Below, in pieces: positions 43,006 to 52,637 of a DNA stretch of 64,000 nucleotides. A program made the translations under genes and the position numbers. How positions within the stretch are numbered: position 1 is the first letter of the stretch; every line of letters starts with the position of its first letter. The stretch is from an uncultured Polaribacter sp. Its GTDB lineage: Bacteria > Bacteroidota > Bacteroidia > Flavobacteriales > Flavobacteriaceae. The notes under the pieces were generated by a model. It saw only the letters and a list, made by a program, of their open reading frames with translations, was not told the DNA's origin and did no database searches. The stretch lies in assembly GCF_947501385.1 (NCBI RefSeq), contig NZ_CANMVP010000010.1, positions 1 to 64,000 of the forward strand, written 5' to 3'.

Positions 43006-43623
43006 GTGGAAAATATGCATCAAAAAATTAAGGAAACGATTGCCAACTTAGAAGTTGGTAAAATTACAGCAGATAGAAAAGGTATTTTACAGCCTTTGAT
43101 TCAGTTTATTCAAGAAAAAAGGAATATAGGTGCCCCTATTCAACTCAATTTTATTTGCACGCACAATTCAAGAAGAAGTCATTTAACCCAAATATGGGCG
43201 CAAACAATGGCAGCGTATTTTAAGGTAAGAGATGTACAATGCTATTCGGGCGGGACAGCAACCACTGCAATGTTTCCTAAAGTTGTTGAAACCTTAAAAG
43301 GTTCAGGATTTGAAATTTATAAAATCTCTGAAGCTAAAAACCCTATATATGCCATTCATTTTGATGATAATTCTCATCCTATCATCGGGTTTTCTAAAAA
43401 ATATGATGATGAATTTAATCCTAAATCAGCATTTGCCGCAGTTATGACCTGCTCTCAAGCAGATGATGGTTGTCCGTTTATTCTGGGAGCCGAAAAAAGA
43501 ATTCCAATTACCTATGAAGATCCTAAACTTTTTGATGGTAAAGAAAATCAATCCGAAAAATACAAAGAGAGAAGTTTGCAAATAGCATCAGAGATGTTCT
43601 ATGTGTTTTCACAAATTGTCTAA
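43006..43623 (+). CDS. LMW protein-tyrosine-phosphatase / arsenate-reductase-like protein
   Basis: 205 residues from a GTG at 43006; the ATG at 43015 is an alternative start and has an AAGGA 11 nt before it. The catalytic loop FICTHNSRRSHL (Cys51 to Arg57, CX5R) is that of low-molecular-weight phosphatases and thioredoxin-coupled ArsC. FAAVMTCSQADDGCPF near residues 145-160 carries two further Cys that may relay electrons. Such proteins in ArsR operons are presumed arsenate reductases. Confidence 0.82.
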   Translation: MENMHQKIKETIANLEVGKITADRKGILQPLIQFIQEKRNIGAPIQLNFICTHNSRRSHLTQIWAQTMAAYFKVRDVQCYSGGTATTAMFPKVVETLKGSGFEIYKISEAKNPIYAIHFDDNSHPIIGFSKKYDDEFNPKSAFAAVMTCSQADDGCPFILGAEKRIPITYEDPKLFDGKENQSEKYKERSLQIASEMFYVFSQIV

Positions 43624-43650
43624 AAATAAAATTTTTAAAAAACAGAAATT

Positions 43651-44121
43651 ATGAAACTATCAGAAATTAAAAATCATTTAAATAAATTAGAAACTATTTC
43701 TTTTCAATTGCCAAATGGAGAGTTGGTTTCAAGTCATTTTCATGTGACAGAAGTTGGTAAAGTAACCAAAAACTTTATTGATTGTGGTGGCAAAGTAAGA
43801 AATGAGGAAGTGATTAATTTTCAACTTTGGGAAGAAAATGATTATGACCACAGATTGCATCCTGAGAAGTTGCTTAATATTATCAAATTGTCTGAAAAAA
43901 TGTTTAATTTTTCTGATTTAGAAATTGAAGTAGAATACCAAGGCAAAGAAACTATTGGCAAATATGGTTTAGATTTTGATGGAAAAAATTTCTTATTAAC
44001 TTCTAAAATTACGGCTTGTTTGGCTTTGGATGCTTGCGGAATTACTTCAGAAAAACCAAAAATAAAAATCTCTGAATTAGGTGTTTCCAACTCTTGTGAA
44101 CCAAATTCTGGTTGTTGTTAA
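43651..44121 (+). CDS. DUF6428 family protein
   Basis: 156 residues. Blocks VSSHFHVTEVGKVTKNFIDCGG, LWEENDYDHRLHPEKLL and a Cys-rich tail CEPNSGCC match a family regularly found next to ArsR and arsenate-reductase-like genes. The tail might bind arsenite, an inference. No efflux pump gene follows; the next gene is convergent and unrelated. Confidence 0.8.
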   Translation: MKLSEIKNHLNKLETISFQLPNGELVSSHFHVTEVGKVTKNFIDCGGKVRNEEVINFQLWEENDYDHRLHPEKLLNIIKLSEKMFNFSDLEIEVEYQGKETIGKYGLDFDGKNFLLTSKITACLALDACGITSEKPKIKISELGVSNSCEPNSGCC

Positions 44122-44161
44122 AATGAATGATTCGAAAATAATTTAGCGGATTTTCAATGTA

Positions 44162-45340
44162 CTATTGTTGATTTTTGAGTTTTATCTTTTTAATTTTCTC
44201 TTTAAACATGATGGCTGCACTAGTATAACCACCTTCTGTACCATCTACAAAATGAATGTGTTTTTCTTTTCGATCTTCAATATAACAAGACATTATAGAA
44301 GCATGTGTAATGTGGATTCCATAAATTATTTTATTGTTTGATTCCAACACATCCAATAATTTTTTAAGCCTTTTTACTTGTTCACTTGTGCCAGAAATTA
44401 CGGTATTTAGATAGCCGTCTAACATGATTGTATCAGACAATTGGGTAACTCGATACATATATAATTTACCACTTTTAAAGAATTTAAAATAATAGGTTCC
44501 AATTTTAGTAACCAGCCAATTACTCACTAAATAGGTAAGTTGATGCTTTCCAATTTTAGTGTACATTTCTTTTCTAATTTTTGCTAGCGAAGAATTCAAT
44601 TTTAATTTTAAAGTAGAAATTGGATTTCGGATTTCTAAGGTTCCAAAAATGGCATCAATTTCTTTCATAATTGTACCATAAACTTCAGCCTGCAGTTGCT
44701 CGTCATTACAGTTCACAAGAAGACACACTACTTTTTTATCATTCTTGTTTGGGTATATTTCATCCCATCTGCATTCCATACCATTTAAATCAGGCGCACT
44801 ATTTTCTTTGGTAGTACCATTAGAACCTGTAAAACTTTCTTTGATTTTACGTTCTGCATATTTAAGCCCATTTCCTAAAACTACAGGTGTTGTTAAATAT
44901 TTGTTGTGTCTAAGCTTCGTGATTTTTAATGTAATTGCATTGCTGTAAACTTGTTCAACTTTTAAATGTCCCACTCGCAAGCTTAACTGCAGCGTTTTTT
45001 TAATATGCTGACTGTAGTTGTGCAAGGCTAATAAAATAGGTTGTAAAACCGCATCGGGCACAATAAATGTAGAGCCATCTCCTCCAAAAAAATAAGGAAT
45101 CTTAACTTTCTTATCTAAGGTTTTTAAGGTATTTAAAACGGTGACAATACTACCTGTTGCACTTAAATTAACATCGTTATGCAGTCCGTTTGCCACAGCA
45201 TTTGTAGAATTTTCTACATCTGTTACTACGATAGACCAGCTTTTAGGAACCTCAAAAAATAACTCTTCATCTTTTAAAAGTTCGGTAAGTGGTATGTTTT
45301 TTTTTGAAATATTTTTATAAAAATCGAAATCATTTGCCAT
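44162..45340 (-). CDS. DUF3095 family protein (cyclase-like fold)
   Basis: 392 residues. VVTDVENSTNAV near residue 40 and FFGGDGSTFIVP near residue 85 recall the metal-binding and turn motifs of class III nucleotidyl cyclases, consistent with databases that relate DUF3095 to that fold. Whether it is an active cyclase is unknown. The C-terminal part (about 270-392) looks like a distinct domain. Cytoplasmic. It is the last intact gene before the apparent island junction. Confidence 0.78.
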   Translation of the reverse strand: MANDFDFYKNISKKNIPLTELLKDEELFFEVPKSWSIVVTDVENSTNAVANGLHNDVNLSATGSIVTVLNTLKTLDKKVKIPYFFGGDGSTFIVPDAVLQPILLALHNYSQHIKKTLQLSLRVGHLKVEQVYSNAITLKITKLRHNKYLTTPVVLGNGLKYAERKIKESFTGSNGTTKENSAPDLNGMECRWDEIYPNKNDKKVVCLLVNCNDEQLQAEVYGTIMKEIDAIFGTLEIRNPISTLKLKLNSSLAKIRKEMYTKIGKHQLTYLVSNWLVTKIGTYYFKFFKSGKLYMYRVTQLSDTIMLDGYLNTVISGTSEQVKRLKKLLDVLESNNKIIYGIHITHASIMSCYIEDRKEKHIHFVDGTEGGYTSAAIMFKEKIKKIKLKNQQ

Positions 45341-45441
45341 AATTACAATAGATCTATTGCTTTGTAAATCGTTTTAAAGATACTCTAAAATAGGCAGTAA
45401 TCCATAAGAGCAGCAAAATACAGATAATGAAAAGAGTTTTT

Positions 45442-45696
45442 CTAAAGTTCGTCTTTAGAATTGACGGTATAGTTTCTCCATTTCTCTAAACAGCCTACCA
45501 TGTCTTGTGGTACTTCAGAGTTAAACTGCATAAACTCACCCGTTGTAGGATGCGTAAAACCTAAATTTTTAGCGTGTAGCGCTTGTCTTGGTAATGTTTT
45601 AAAACAGTTTTGTACAAATTGCTTGTACTTGGTAAATGTAGTTCCTTTTAAAATATCGTCTCCACCGTAACGTTCATCATTAAATAAGATATCTAA
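45442..45696 (-). pseudogene. truncated 3' fragment of an RluA-family pseudouridine synthase
   Basis: On the minus strand, a frame ending at 45442 encodes ILFNDERYGGDDILKGTTF, then YKQFVQNCFKTLPRQALHA, HPTTGEFMQFNSEVPQDM and EKWRNY, the C-terminal third of an RluD/RluA-type enzyme. Homology stops near 45696: the frame upstream reads STHCV after a stop (TAA at 45715-45717), and the catalytic HRLD region is absent. The gene has lost its 5' part at the edge of the 18 kb cluster. Palindromes follow directly. Confidence 0.8.
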
Positions 45697-45740
45697 GACG
45701 CAATGTGTTGATTTTTAATGGAAAGTGTTTATTTTTTTAT

Positions 45741-45819
45741 CCTGCAAGGTTTTGTTTTAACCTTGTAGGTATTCGGTTTAAACAAAACAGACCTACAAGG
45801 TTTTGAAAACCTTGTAGGT
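45741..45819. repeat. pair of palindromes at the island edge
   Basis: 45791-45819 is a perfect palindrome with arms ACCTACAAGGTTTT and AAAACCTTGTAGGT around one base. 45741-45770 is a related imperfect one (CCTGCAAGGTTTT / AACCTTGTAGGT). Between the truncated gene and the GH3 gene (45697-45918) there is no coding sequence otherwise. Confidence 0.8.
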
Positions 45820-45918
45820 TGACAACGAACAATTGATAATCAGTAACTTATTAATCGAACTCAGATTATAAGAGGTTTTTTAGGACTAGACAATAAGAGT
45901 ATTATCAATATAAATGAG

Positions 45919-48144
45919 CTAGTCAATTTTAATTGTTTTTGATAATTTTATATCTCTTGAATTAGCCCCAACTTCTATTATAAATTCGCCAGATTCTACT
46001 GTCCATTGTTTTGTATTTGGAGACCAGAATGCAAAGGCATCTTCTTTCAAGGTAAACGCAACCTTTTTAGACTCTCCTGCTTTAAGGGATACACGCGCGA
46101 AACCTTTCAATTCTCTAACAGGACGCTCTATACTTGATTTTTGATCATTAACATAAAGCTGTACGACTTCATCTCCATCTATATGGCCTAAGTTGGTAAT
46201 AGTAACTGTTACCTTAAAGGTATTATTTATTTTCTTAACTTCCAATTGACTGTAATCAAACGTTGTGTAGCTGAGTCCATATCCAAAAGGGAATCTCATA
46301 TCCTCTTGTGCTTTATCGAAGTAACGATACCCCACAAAAATACCTTCAGAATATATATTACTAATATTACTTTTAGAATAACCAATAGGATGGATTAGAA
46401 TACTTCCTTCAGGATATTGTTCAATTGATTTAGGAAAACTAACTGGTAATTTACCACTTGGATTAACGTCACCAAATAGTATTTCAGCCATAGCTTGTCC
46501 AATTTTCTCACCGCAATAAAAATGATAGAGTACCCCTTTTACATCATCAATCCATTCACTAACATCGATAAAGCTACCTCCTGTGAGTACTACAACCGTA
46601 TTTGGATTCACTTTAGAAACTTGCTTAATCAACTCTACCTGAGAACCTGGTAAGTATGGATGTTCACGATCCCAACCTTCAGTTTCCAATCCGCCATGTA
46701 AACCAACTACGAGAACAACGGCATCAACATGTTTTGCTAATTGAACTGCATCATATATTAGCTTTTTGTCTTGTTCTTTATCAGCTTTAATTTTCTGCTG
46801 GTCTTCAAGCTTTTTCTTATCACCAGTTTCTCTACTTTTGTTTGAAACTGTACAACCCAGAGCATAAATAACTTTGGTGTTTTTGGCTATGGATTTTATC
46901 TCATCAACTGGATTATTTATAGCGTTTTTAAAATGATAAGTGCGTCCGCTACCACCTCCTTGCATATAGTAATACGTAGGGTGGTCAGAAGTTCTTTTTG
47001 CATTAGGTCCAATTACTGCTAGTTTTTTTATTTTAGATTGATTAAGTGGTAGTATAGCATCGTCATTTTTTAGAAGTACAGCTGCTTTTCGAGCTACATC
47101 AAGTGCTATTTTTTTATGAGCATCGCTATGAACAATACTTTTAGGTTGTTTCCATTTTTTATCAAAAACGCCCATTGAAAACATGACCCAAAGTTTTTCA
47201 CGTAAAAGTTGGTCAACCACAGACTCATCAAGCTCACCATTTTTAATGGCTGCTATCAATTTATCACCATAGTATTTAGTGCCATGCATTTCTACGTTTA
47301 AACCTGCTAAAGCAGATGGAACAGTAGATTGTACGCCATTCGCAAAATCAGATAAAACGAAACCTTTAAAACCCCATTCTTTACGTAAAATATCGGTCAG
47401 CAGCCATTTGTTTTCGCACATATATGTTCCGTTAAGGCGATTGTATGCGCCCATGATATTAAGTGCGCCACCTTCCATAACAGCGGCCTTAAAACCAGGT
47501 AAGTATATTTCCCTAAGGGTTCGCTCATCAACTACATTATTAATATCAAAACGATGACGTTCTTGATTATTCGCCACAAAATGCTTTGGTCCGCAAATGA
47601 TGCCATTGGCCTGCATTGCCTTAACATAAGTAACACCAAAACGGGACGTTAAGTATGGGTCTTCAGAAAAGCTTTCCCAATTTCTACCACCCAAAGGATG
47701 ACGAATAATATTAAGTGTAGTGCCTAAATTCAAATTCTGATTTAAGGCTACCATTTCTTTAGCTACTGCAGTTGCTGCTCGCTCATATAGTTCAGTATCC
47801 CAAGAAGCAGCAATACCTATTGGGGTCATCATATAGGTTGAATTAACCGTTGTATCTCGCCCCGAACGAACACCTGTGATGCCATGTCCCATTACCAATT
47901 TTGGTATACCAAGGCGTTCATTTCCTGGTGTACCAAAAATGCCAACATTTGAATTACCAAACTCTCCTTGCCCTTTACCTAAACCGCTTAGTTGGGTAAC
48001 TTTCTCTTCTAGAGTCATTCTACTTAATACATCTTCTGTTCTAATTTCAGGAGAAAGAGAGGTATCTTTATAAGGTATAGTTTGGGCTTTAATAAGTGGT
48101 ATAATAGCCAATAAAAAAATTAAACTCAATATATTTATTTTCAT
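45919..48144 (-). CDS. GH3 family beta-glucosidase/beta-xylosidase-like enzyme
   Basis: 741 residues with a signal peptide (to about residue 20, IKAQ). GH3 N-domain: KHFVANNQERHR and the nucleophile Asp266 in GFVLSDFANG. The C-domain carries GLHGGLETEGWDREH, whose Glu is the probable acid/base. A fibronectin III-like domain closes the protein (VVQLYVNDQKSSIERPVRELKGF). Members release terminal glucose or xylose; which one is undetermined. It is the last gene of the minus-strand block and follows the 48159 gene by 14 nt, so co-transcription is very likely. Confidence 0.88.
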   Translation of the reverse strand: MKINILSLIFLLAIIPLIKAQTIPYKDTSLSPEIRTEDVLSRMTLEEKVTQLSGLGKGQGEFGNSNVGIFGTPGNERLGIPKLVMGHGITGVRSGRDTTVNSTYMMTPIGIAASWDTELYERAATAVAKEMVALNQNLNLGTTLNIIRHPLGGRNWESFSEDPYLTSRFGVTYVKAMQANGIICGPKHFVANNQERHRFDINNVVDERTLREIYLPGFKAAVMEGGALNIMGAYNRLNGTYMCENKWLLTDILRKEWGFKGFVLSDFANGVQSTVPSALAGLNVEMHGTKYYGDKLIAAIKNGELDESVVDQLLREKLWVMFSMGVFDKKWKQPKSIVHSDAHKKIALDVARKAAVLLKNDDAILPLNQSKIKKLAVIGPNAKRTSDHPTYYYMQGGGSGRTYHFKNAINNPVDEIKSIAKNTKVIYALGCTVSNKSRETGDKKKLEDQQKIKADKEQDKKLIYDAVQLAKHVDAVVLVVGLHGGLETEGWDREHPYLPGSQVELIKQVSKVNPNTVVVLTGGSFIDVSEWIDDVKGVLYHFYCGEKIGQAMAEILFGDVNPSGKLPVSFPKSIEQYPEGSILIHPIGYSKSNISNIYSEGIFVGYRYFDKAQEDMRFPFGYGLSYTTFDYSQLEVKKINNTFKVTVTITNLGHIDGDEVVQLYVNDQKSSIERPVRELKGFARVSLKAGESKKVAFTLKEDAFAFWSPNTKQWTVESGEFIIEVGANSRDIKLSKTIKID

Positions 48145-48158
48145 TTACAATTATTTTT

Positions 48159-51053
48159 TTATCTATTCAAATGTACTATGACATAAGGTGCTTCCTTTTC
48201 CAAATCGGGATATATTTTACCATTTCCTTTGGTATCAATAACTTCTACAAAGTACATAACGTCATATTTTCCATCAAAAAAATCACTCGGTATGATACCT
48301 TCAAATATATCTGACGTTCCAATTTTTGTCATTTCCAAAGATTGGTAGTCTTCAAACTGATTCACACGACGAAATCTTAGTATTACGTCTTGTACTCCAG
48401 ATGCGTCTGTAACTAAAGCCTCTACCTTTAAAGCTTTATTTATTGGTGCATTTTTAATACGCTGTAATTCAACTATTGGAGCTTCGTTATCATCAGTAAT
48501 CAAAACTTTAAAAGGATTTTCACTTCCTGTTTTTGGGTATTTTATATTAGCATTTAATTTATCAGTAATATTAAAATAATACGTTATTTGAGAATCACTT
48601 TTAGAAAATGGGATTTCTTGTGTGTAAATATTGTTCCCTATGTGTTTCATAGTAATGCCCTTATAATCCTCTCCATTTAACGAATACATAATTTGAGAAT
48701 CACTTACGCCTTGTTTCAACTTCAATGTTGTCTCAACCGTTAGTGTACTGTCTACCTCTATTTTAGTTTTCGGGATATGTACAATTAAATCTTTCTCAAA
48801 AGTGGAGTCATTAATTTCTGCTCTCACCTGCTTTAAACTTTGCAATTCATTTTCAAGACGTTTGTGTTCTTTACTCCAATGCCCAGGAAAAAGTGACTTA
48901 TTAGAACCAAAATCCAATTGCTGATTGTAAACATTTCCTGCTGACTCAACCATTTTCCCATAGGCATTAACAGCATTAGATTCATAATATAGTGCCTTAT
49001 CAAAAGCTACTAAATCGCCTGTTTTATGATAAAGATTGTAGTTAACCGCAGCCAATAAACGTTGCGAGTGATACTGTGCCAGATATGCTAACATTTTTAA
49101 ATCTGTTTTGGTAGAAATAAATTCATTACTATCATAAGCTCCAATGGTTTTTTCGGCATTTTCAACATCATTTAAAATGTCTTTGGAAATATTTGAAAAC
49201 CACTTGCTTGTTTCACTAGGCAAAATTCTAAAAGAGGGTTTCTTTTCTAGAATAAATTCTGCTTCTTCTTTTGGTGATGCAAACTGTTGAATATCCGACG
49301 GCTTGGAATTTAGAGCAAAATGTTTTAAATCCTCCATCCGTTGTAATTCAGGCCAGCCCTGTGGACTTGCAAAACGTGGGTAAAGATAGCTTGCCGCTAC
49401 AATTCTTGGAAGTATTTTACTCGCTTTGTGCAAACTGGTCATTATAGCTTGTCCAGCTTCTTTCCCAAATCGTTTATTAAACTCCATTTCCCAAATATCA
49501 GATGTTGTTTCTGGGTTATAGCTCACCCTTCCCATCACTTGATAATAATGCCAATACCGCTCAAATTCATAGTCGTAATAGCGGTAGTCTGGATTTAATA
49601 AATCGGTAACCTCAGCATCGTGCTTGCTTCCATTCATTTTAAAATACAAGGGCTCGTTGAATTCAAACCCAACGGCATCATATAAATGAGACCCTTCACT
49701 AAAAGTTTTTACCCAATCTGGAGCTCCCCAAAGGAACAATCTAGTAGTGCCTCCAGACCATACCCGCCATTTGAATCCATATTTTTTTGGATAACGAAGC
49801 ATGTCGGCATAACCATGACGCCTATCAAATTGATTGTCTTTATTGATATGGGTAGGATGAAATGGCATACCCATTTGTTCCATCCAATGTTTGGTCGCCA
49901 CCCGAAAATCGGCTCCCGTAGCAACACCATCGTATAAGGTTTCATCGGGAACGTCTTTTGCCCGAGCTTCAATTTTTATATTTGGATTTTCTTCTTTGAG
50001 CATATTGAATATTTCCTTCCAAAACTCCAAGGCTACATCTCCTGTTATTCCAGCTTCCCAATGCATCCTAAACTGAACCAAATCGATTTCAGGAAAATTT
50101 CTAAAAAATTTTCGCATTGCCAATTTGGTGTAGGGTATGAGGTTTTCCTGCGTCAATCCCCAAATAATGTTGTCCGGTAAATCAGAGGGAATAGCACTAC
50201 CAGCACTTACCATTGCTTTGTATCTGGGGTCACGTTCAATCTGGTCCCAAAGACCCACACCAAACTCGATACCCCGAGCGTGTGCCATCTCAATAATTTT
50301 TTTTAAAGATGCTGTATTTTGTTTTTGCTGTTCTTCGGTTACATTTTGTATTTTCACATAAGGATAGCCTTCAACATTAAAAAAATTGGGATACGCTGGC
50401 GCCATAAAATTCGGCTCTTTCATCTGGTTGTTCTTATAGCCAAAAATCAACAAAAATTGATTCAATCTATTTTCAGCCATCATATCAAAATAGGTTTCCC
50501 AATATTTGACATCGTGGAGTTTTTGTTCAAAATAGCGCCTATGAAATGTACCGGCCGATACTGCCCGTTCCTTGACATCTGGTGTTTCTGAAGCCTCTTT
50601 TACATATTCAAAAAGGTTTTCTGGGTTCTTGCTCCAAGAGATTCGTTTGGCAACATCTAATGCCGCATACATTAATCCAACCTCATCTGCACCACAAAGC
50701 ACAAGCGCAGGTTTTCCTTTGAATGTTGTTTTTTTAATGCGTAAGGCTTCCTTTTCGTTAGGAAGTGAAAGGTTTAACTCCTGTAGCAATTCAGTTGCTT
50801 CATTTTCTTCTGATGATTTACCTAATAATAGGTAGTAATCAGTAGCCTCATCATTAGCATTTGATTTTTGATTTATAGTAACGCCTAAAGTATCTAAAGA
50901 GGCAACTATTTTTTGCAACCCATGAGATGATGGCGTGTTTTCTTCAAAAGTATTACTAATTATTTGGAGCTTGGGCGTGTGGTTTGTACACGCTTGAAAC
51001 ATCAAAAAAATGAGTGGTAATAGAGCGTACGTAAAATTATATTTTTTAATCAT
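48159..51053 (-). CDS. alpha-glucuronidase-like glycoside hydrolase, lipoprotein, family uncertain
   Basis: 964 residues with lipoprotein signal FMFQACTNHT-type (Cys22). The first 150 residues look like the GH67N/GH20b-type beta-alpha domain (LVLCGADEVGLMYAALDVAKRI). The middle part (about 160-620) reads as a TIM barrel with ENRLNQFLLIFGYKN, AHARGIEFGVGLWDQIER, RMHWEAGITGDVALEFWKEIF and GFEFNEPLYF; several Asp/Glu there could be catalytic. Two Ig-like C-terminal domains follow (about 770-960). It lacks the typical GH67 and GH115 motifs known to me. It may define an unassigned family. Spacing of 14 nt on each side places it in the operon. Confidence 0.65.
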   Translation of the reverse strand: MIKKYNFTYALLPLIFLMFQACTNHTPKLQIISNTFEENTPSSHGLQKIVASLDTLGVTINQKSNANDEATDYYLLLGKSSEENEATELLQELNLSLPNEKEALRIKKTTFKGKPALVLCGADEVGLMYAALDVAKRISWSKNPENLFEYVKEASETPDVKERAVSAGTFHRRYFEQKLHDVKYWETYFDMMAENRLNQFLLIFGYKNNQMKEPNFMAPAYPNFFNVEGYPYVKIQNVTEEQQKQNTASLKKIIEMAHARGIEFGVGLWDQIERDPRYKAMVSAGSAIPSDLPDNIIWGLTQENLIPYTKLAMRKFFRNFPEIDLVQFRMHWEAGITGDVALEFWKEIFNMLKEENPNIKIEARAKDVPDETLYDGVATGADFRVATKHWMEQMGMPFHPTHINKDNQFDRRHGYADMLRYPKKYGFKWRVWSGGTTRLFLWGAPDWVKTFSEGSHLYDAVGFEFNEPLYFKMNGSKHDAEVTDLLNPDYRYYDYEFERYWHYYQVMGRVSYNPETTSDIWEMEFNKRFGKEAGQAIMTSLHKASKILPRIVAASYLYPRFASPQGWPELQRMEDLKHFALNSKPSDIQQFASPKEEAEFILEKKPSFRILPSETSKWFSNISKDILNDVENAEKTIGAYDSNEFISTKTDLKMLAYLAQYHSQRLLAAVNYNLYHKTGDLVAFDKALYYESNAVNAYGKMVESAGNVYNQQLDFGSNKSLFPGHWSKEHKRLENELQSLKQVRAEINDSTFEKDLIVHIPKTKIEVDSTLTVETTLKLKQGVSDSQIMYSLNGEDYKGITMKHIGNNIYTQEIPFSKSDSQITYYFNITDKLNANIKYPKTGSENPFKVLITDDNEAPIVELQRIKNAPINKALKVEALVTDASGVQDVILRFRRVNQFEDYQSLEMTKIGTSDIFEGIIPSDFFDGKYDVMYFVEVIDTKGNGKIYPDLEKEAPYVIVHLNR

Positions 51054-51067
51054 TGGTTTTTTTCTTT

Positions 51068-52576
51068 TTAGTTGCCCACACTAATTACAATTCGTCGATA
51101 ATCAAAAAGGGAGGCAATTGGGTTATTATCCTTAACTTCTAAAATCAAGTGAATTTCTTTGGTAGCTGCCCCAGTAGGTACATATAATACTGTTTTAGCT
51201 TTGGTAGGTTGCTCAATACGCACGTCACCTGAGTAGGTGCCTGCTTCTTTGTATATCCACCAAGAATAGTCTAATGTATCTTTATCAGGGTCTGTAGAAC
51301 GGCTTGCATCTAAATTAATTTGTTGCCCAGGAGTGGCCTTCATGAAAATTATAGCATCACTTGCATCATCAAAAAACAAGGCTTTCGGGTGATGATTAAC
51401 CTTATCAAAGGGTTGTGTACACCAATCCATTCTACAAATAAAATCGTTGTACATGGCCTCCCGCCAACGCCATACTGGTACAAAATTATTATTGTAGGTT
51501 TGTTTATCTTTTTTATTGAACCAAGAATCACTTACATCATTATGTGCATAAAATGGGGCATACTTTATTTCATCAACACGAACACTTTGGTGTCTTGACC
51601 AAACATCTGCTTGCTTTTTACTACTGTAGCGACCTCCCCAACCACCCCAAGAGGGATGATTTATATCAAAAAGGCCCTTGTTGACCAAACCAATCCACGG
51701 AACGGTTCCGCCACCTTCCATAAAACCCATCTTTTTCCCAAACCTACGTTCTGGATACAACGCCCCCAACGACCCATGATGCTTCATTACATTTTCAATA
51801 AGCCAATCATTTTGCCCACTATAACTATAGTCATATTCGCCCCAGAAATGAGGCCCTATTTCTAAAGTGCTACTTTCAGGGGGACTTTTTGGGCCGCCAT
51901 AAGAATAGGTTTGATAATTACTACGTATCCAATGTATGGCTGGGTATTGCTTACAAATGTATGCACCCGCATTATCTTGTGCTCCATTTTCAAACACTCT
52001 AAGTTTAGAAATGGTTTTATGCAGCTCTAATGTTGAATGCGATAGTTCATAATCGTATAAGGCTTGGGCAAGCGTATTGGAACCAGCATTTACGACAATC
52101 CAGATAGGTCTTTCATCGTCCTTCTCAAAAGCTTGCGCCAGTAGTTTTGAACCATCACTTGATTTTCCTTCACCAACATCTGTAATACCATATCCTTTTT
52201 GACCTGCACATACGATACTATGCAAATACTCTGGGGTATGCCAACCACTTGCATGTTTTTGAAGGTTTGGATATACTTTGGAATATGCATCAATAAGTTG
52301 GGTAAATAGCTCAGGATGGGTAATTCTGTGATATTCATTCTTCATTCCTGGATTTATATACTTGCCAGTTACAGCAAGCAATCCTTCAAGTTCAAATTCA
52401 TTGGAGCACATTAACATGTGAACCATTTGTTGCATTTCATCAGGTTCACATCCCATATCAGCCAAAATAATCAAGCGTGTACGTTCATTCGATTGCCCCA
52501 AAACTCTTCCAAAACCAACAAAAAAAATGATGGTAAAGATGAAAAGTGTGTTATGTACCTTACTTAAATTATACAT
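51068..52576 (-). CDS. DUF1593 (Sde182-like nucleoside-hydrolase fold) exported protein
   Basis: 502 residues with a signal peptide (FIFTIIFFVGFGRVLGQ). The start of the mature part, RLIILADMGCEPDE, has the Asp-rich loop of the nucleoside hydrolase fold, followed by LEGLLAVTGKY and WIVVNAGSNTLAQALY. The C-terminal third (from about 410, SRSTDPDKDTLDYSWWIYKE) is Ig-like. The family contains a cellulose-binding protein (Sde_0182) and is frequent in Bacteroidota sugar loci; its reaction is unknown. It lies 14 nt from the glucuronidase-like gene. Confidence 0.78.
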   Translation of the reverse strand: MYNLSKVHNTLFIFTIIFFVGFGRVLGQSNERTRLIILADMGCEPDEMQQMVHMLMCSNEFELEGLLAVTGKYINPGMKNEYHRITHPELFTQLIDAYSKVYPNLQKHASGWHTPEYLHSIVCAGQKGYGITDVGEGKSSDGSKLLAQAFEKDDERPIWIVVNAGSNTLAQALYDYELSHSTLELHKTISKLRVFENGAQDNAGAYICKQYPAIHWIRSNYQTYSYGGPKSPPESSTLEIGPHFWGEYDYSYSGQNDWLIENVMKHHGSLGALYPERRFGKKMGFMEGGGTVPWIGLVNKGLFDINHPSWGGWGGRYSSKKQADVWSRHQSVRVDEIKYAPFYAHNDVSDSWFNKKDKQTYNNNFVPVWRWREAMYNDFICRMDWCTQPFDKVNHHPKALFFDDASDAIIFMKATPGQQINLDASRSTDPDKDTLDYSWWIYKEAGTYSGDVRIEQPTKAKTVLYVPTGAATKEIHLILEVKDNNPIASLFDYRRIVISVGN

Positions 52577-52637
52577 ATTGATTGCTTTGAATCGTTGCTG
52601 ATTGATTAGTATTGATAATCATTAATATTTTGAGATA

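Noticed and set aside
45341..45918. tRNA gene at the island junction
   Set aside because: No cloverleaf-like sequence could be recognised; only the truncated pseudouridine synthase and palindromes are present.
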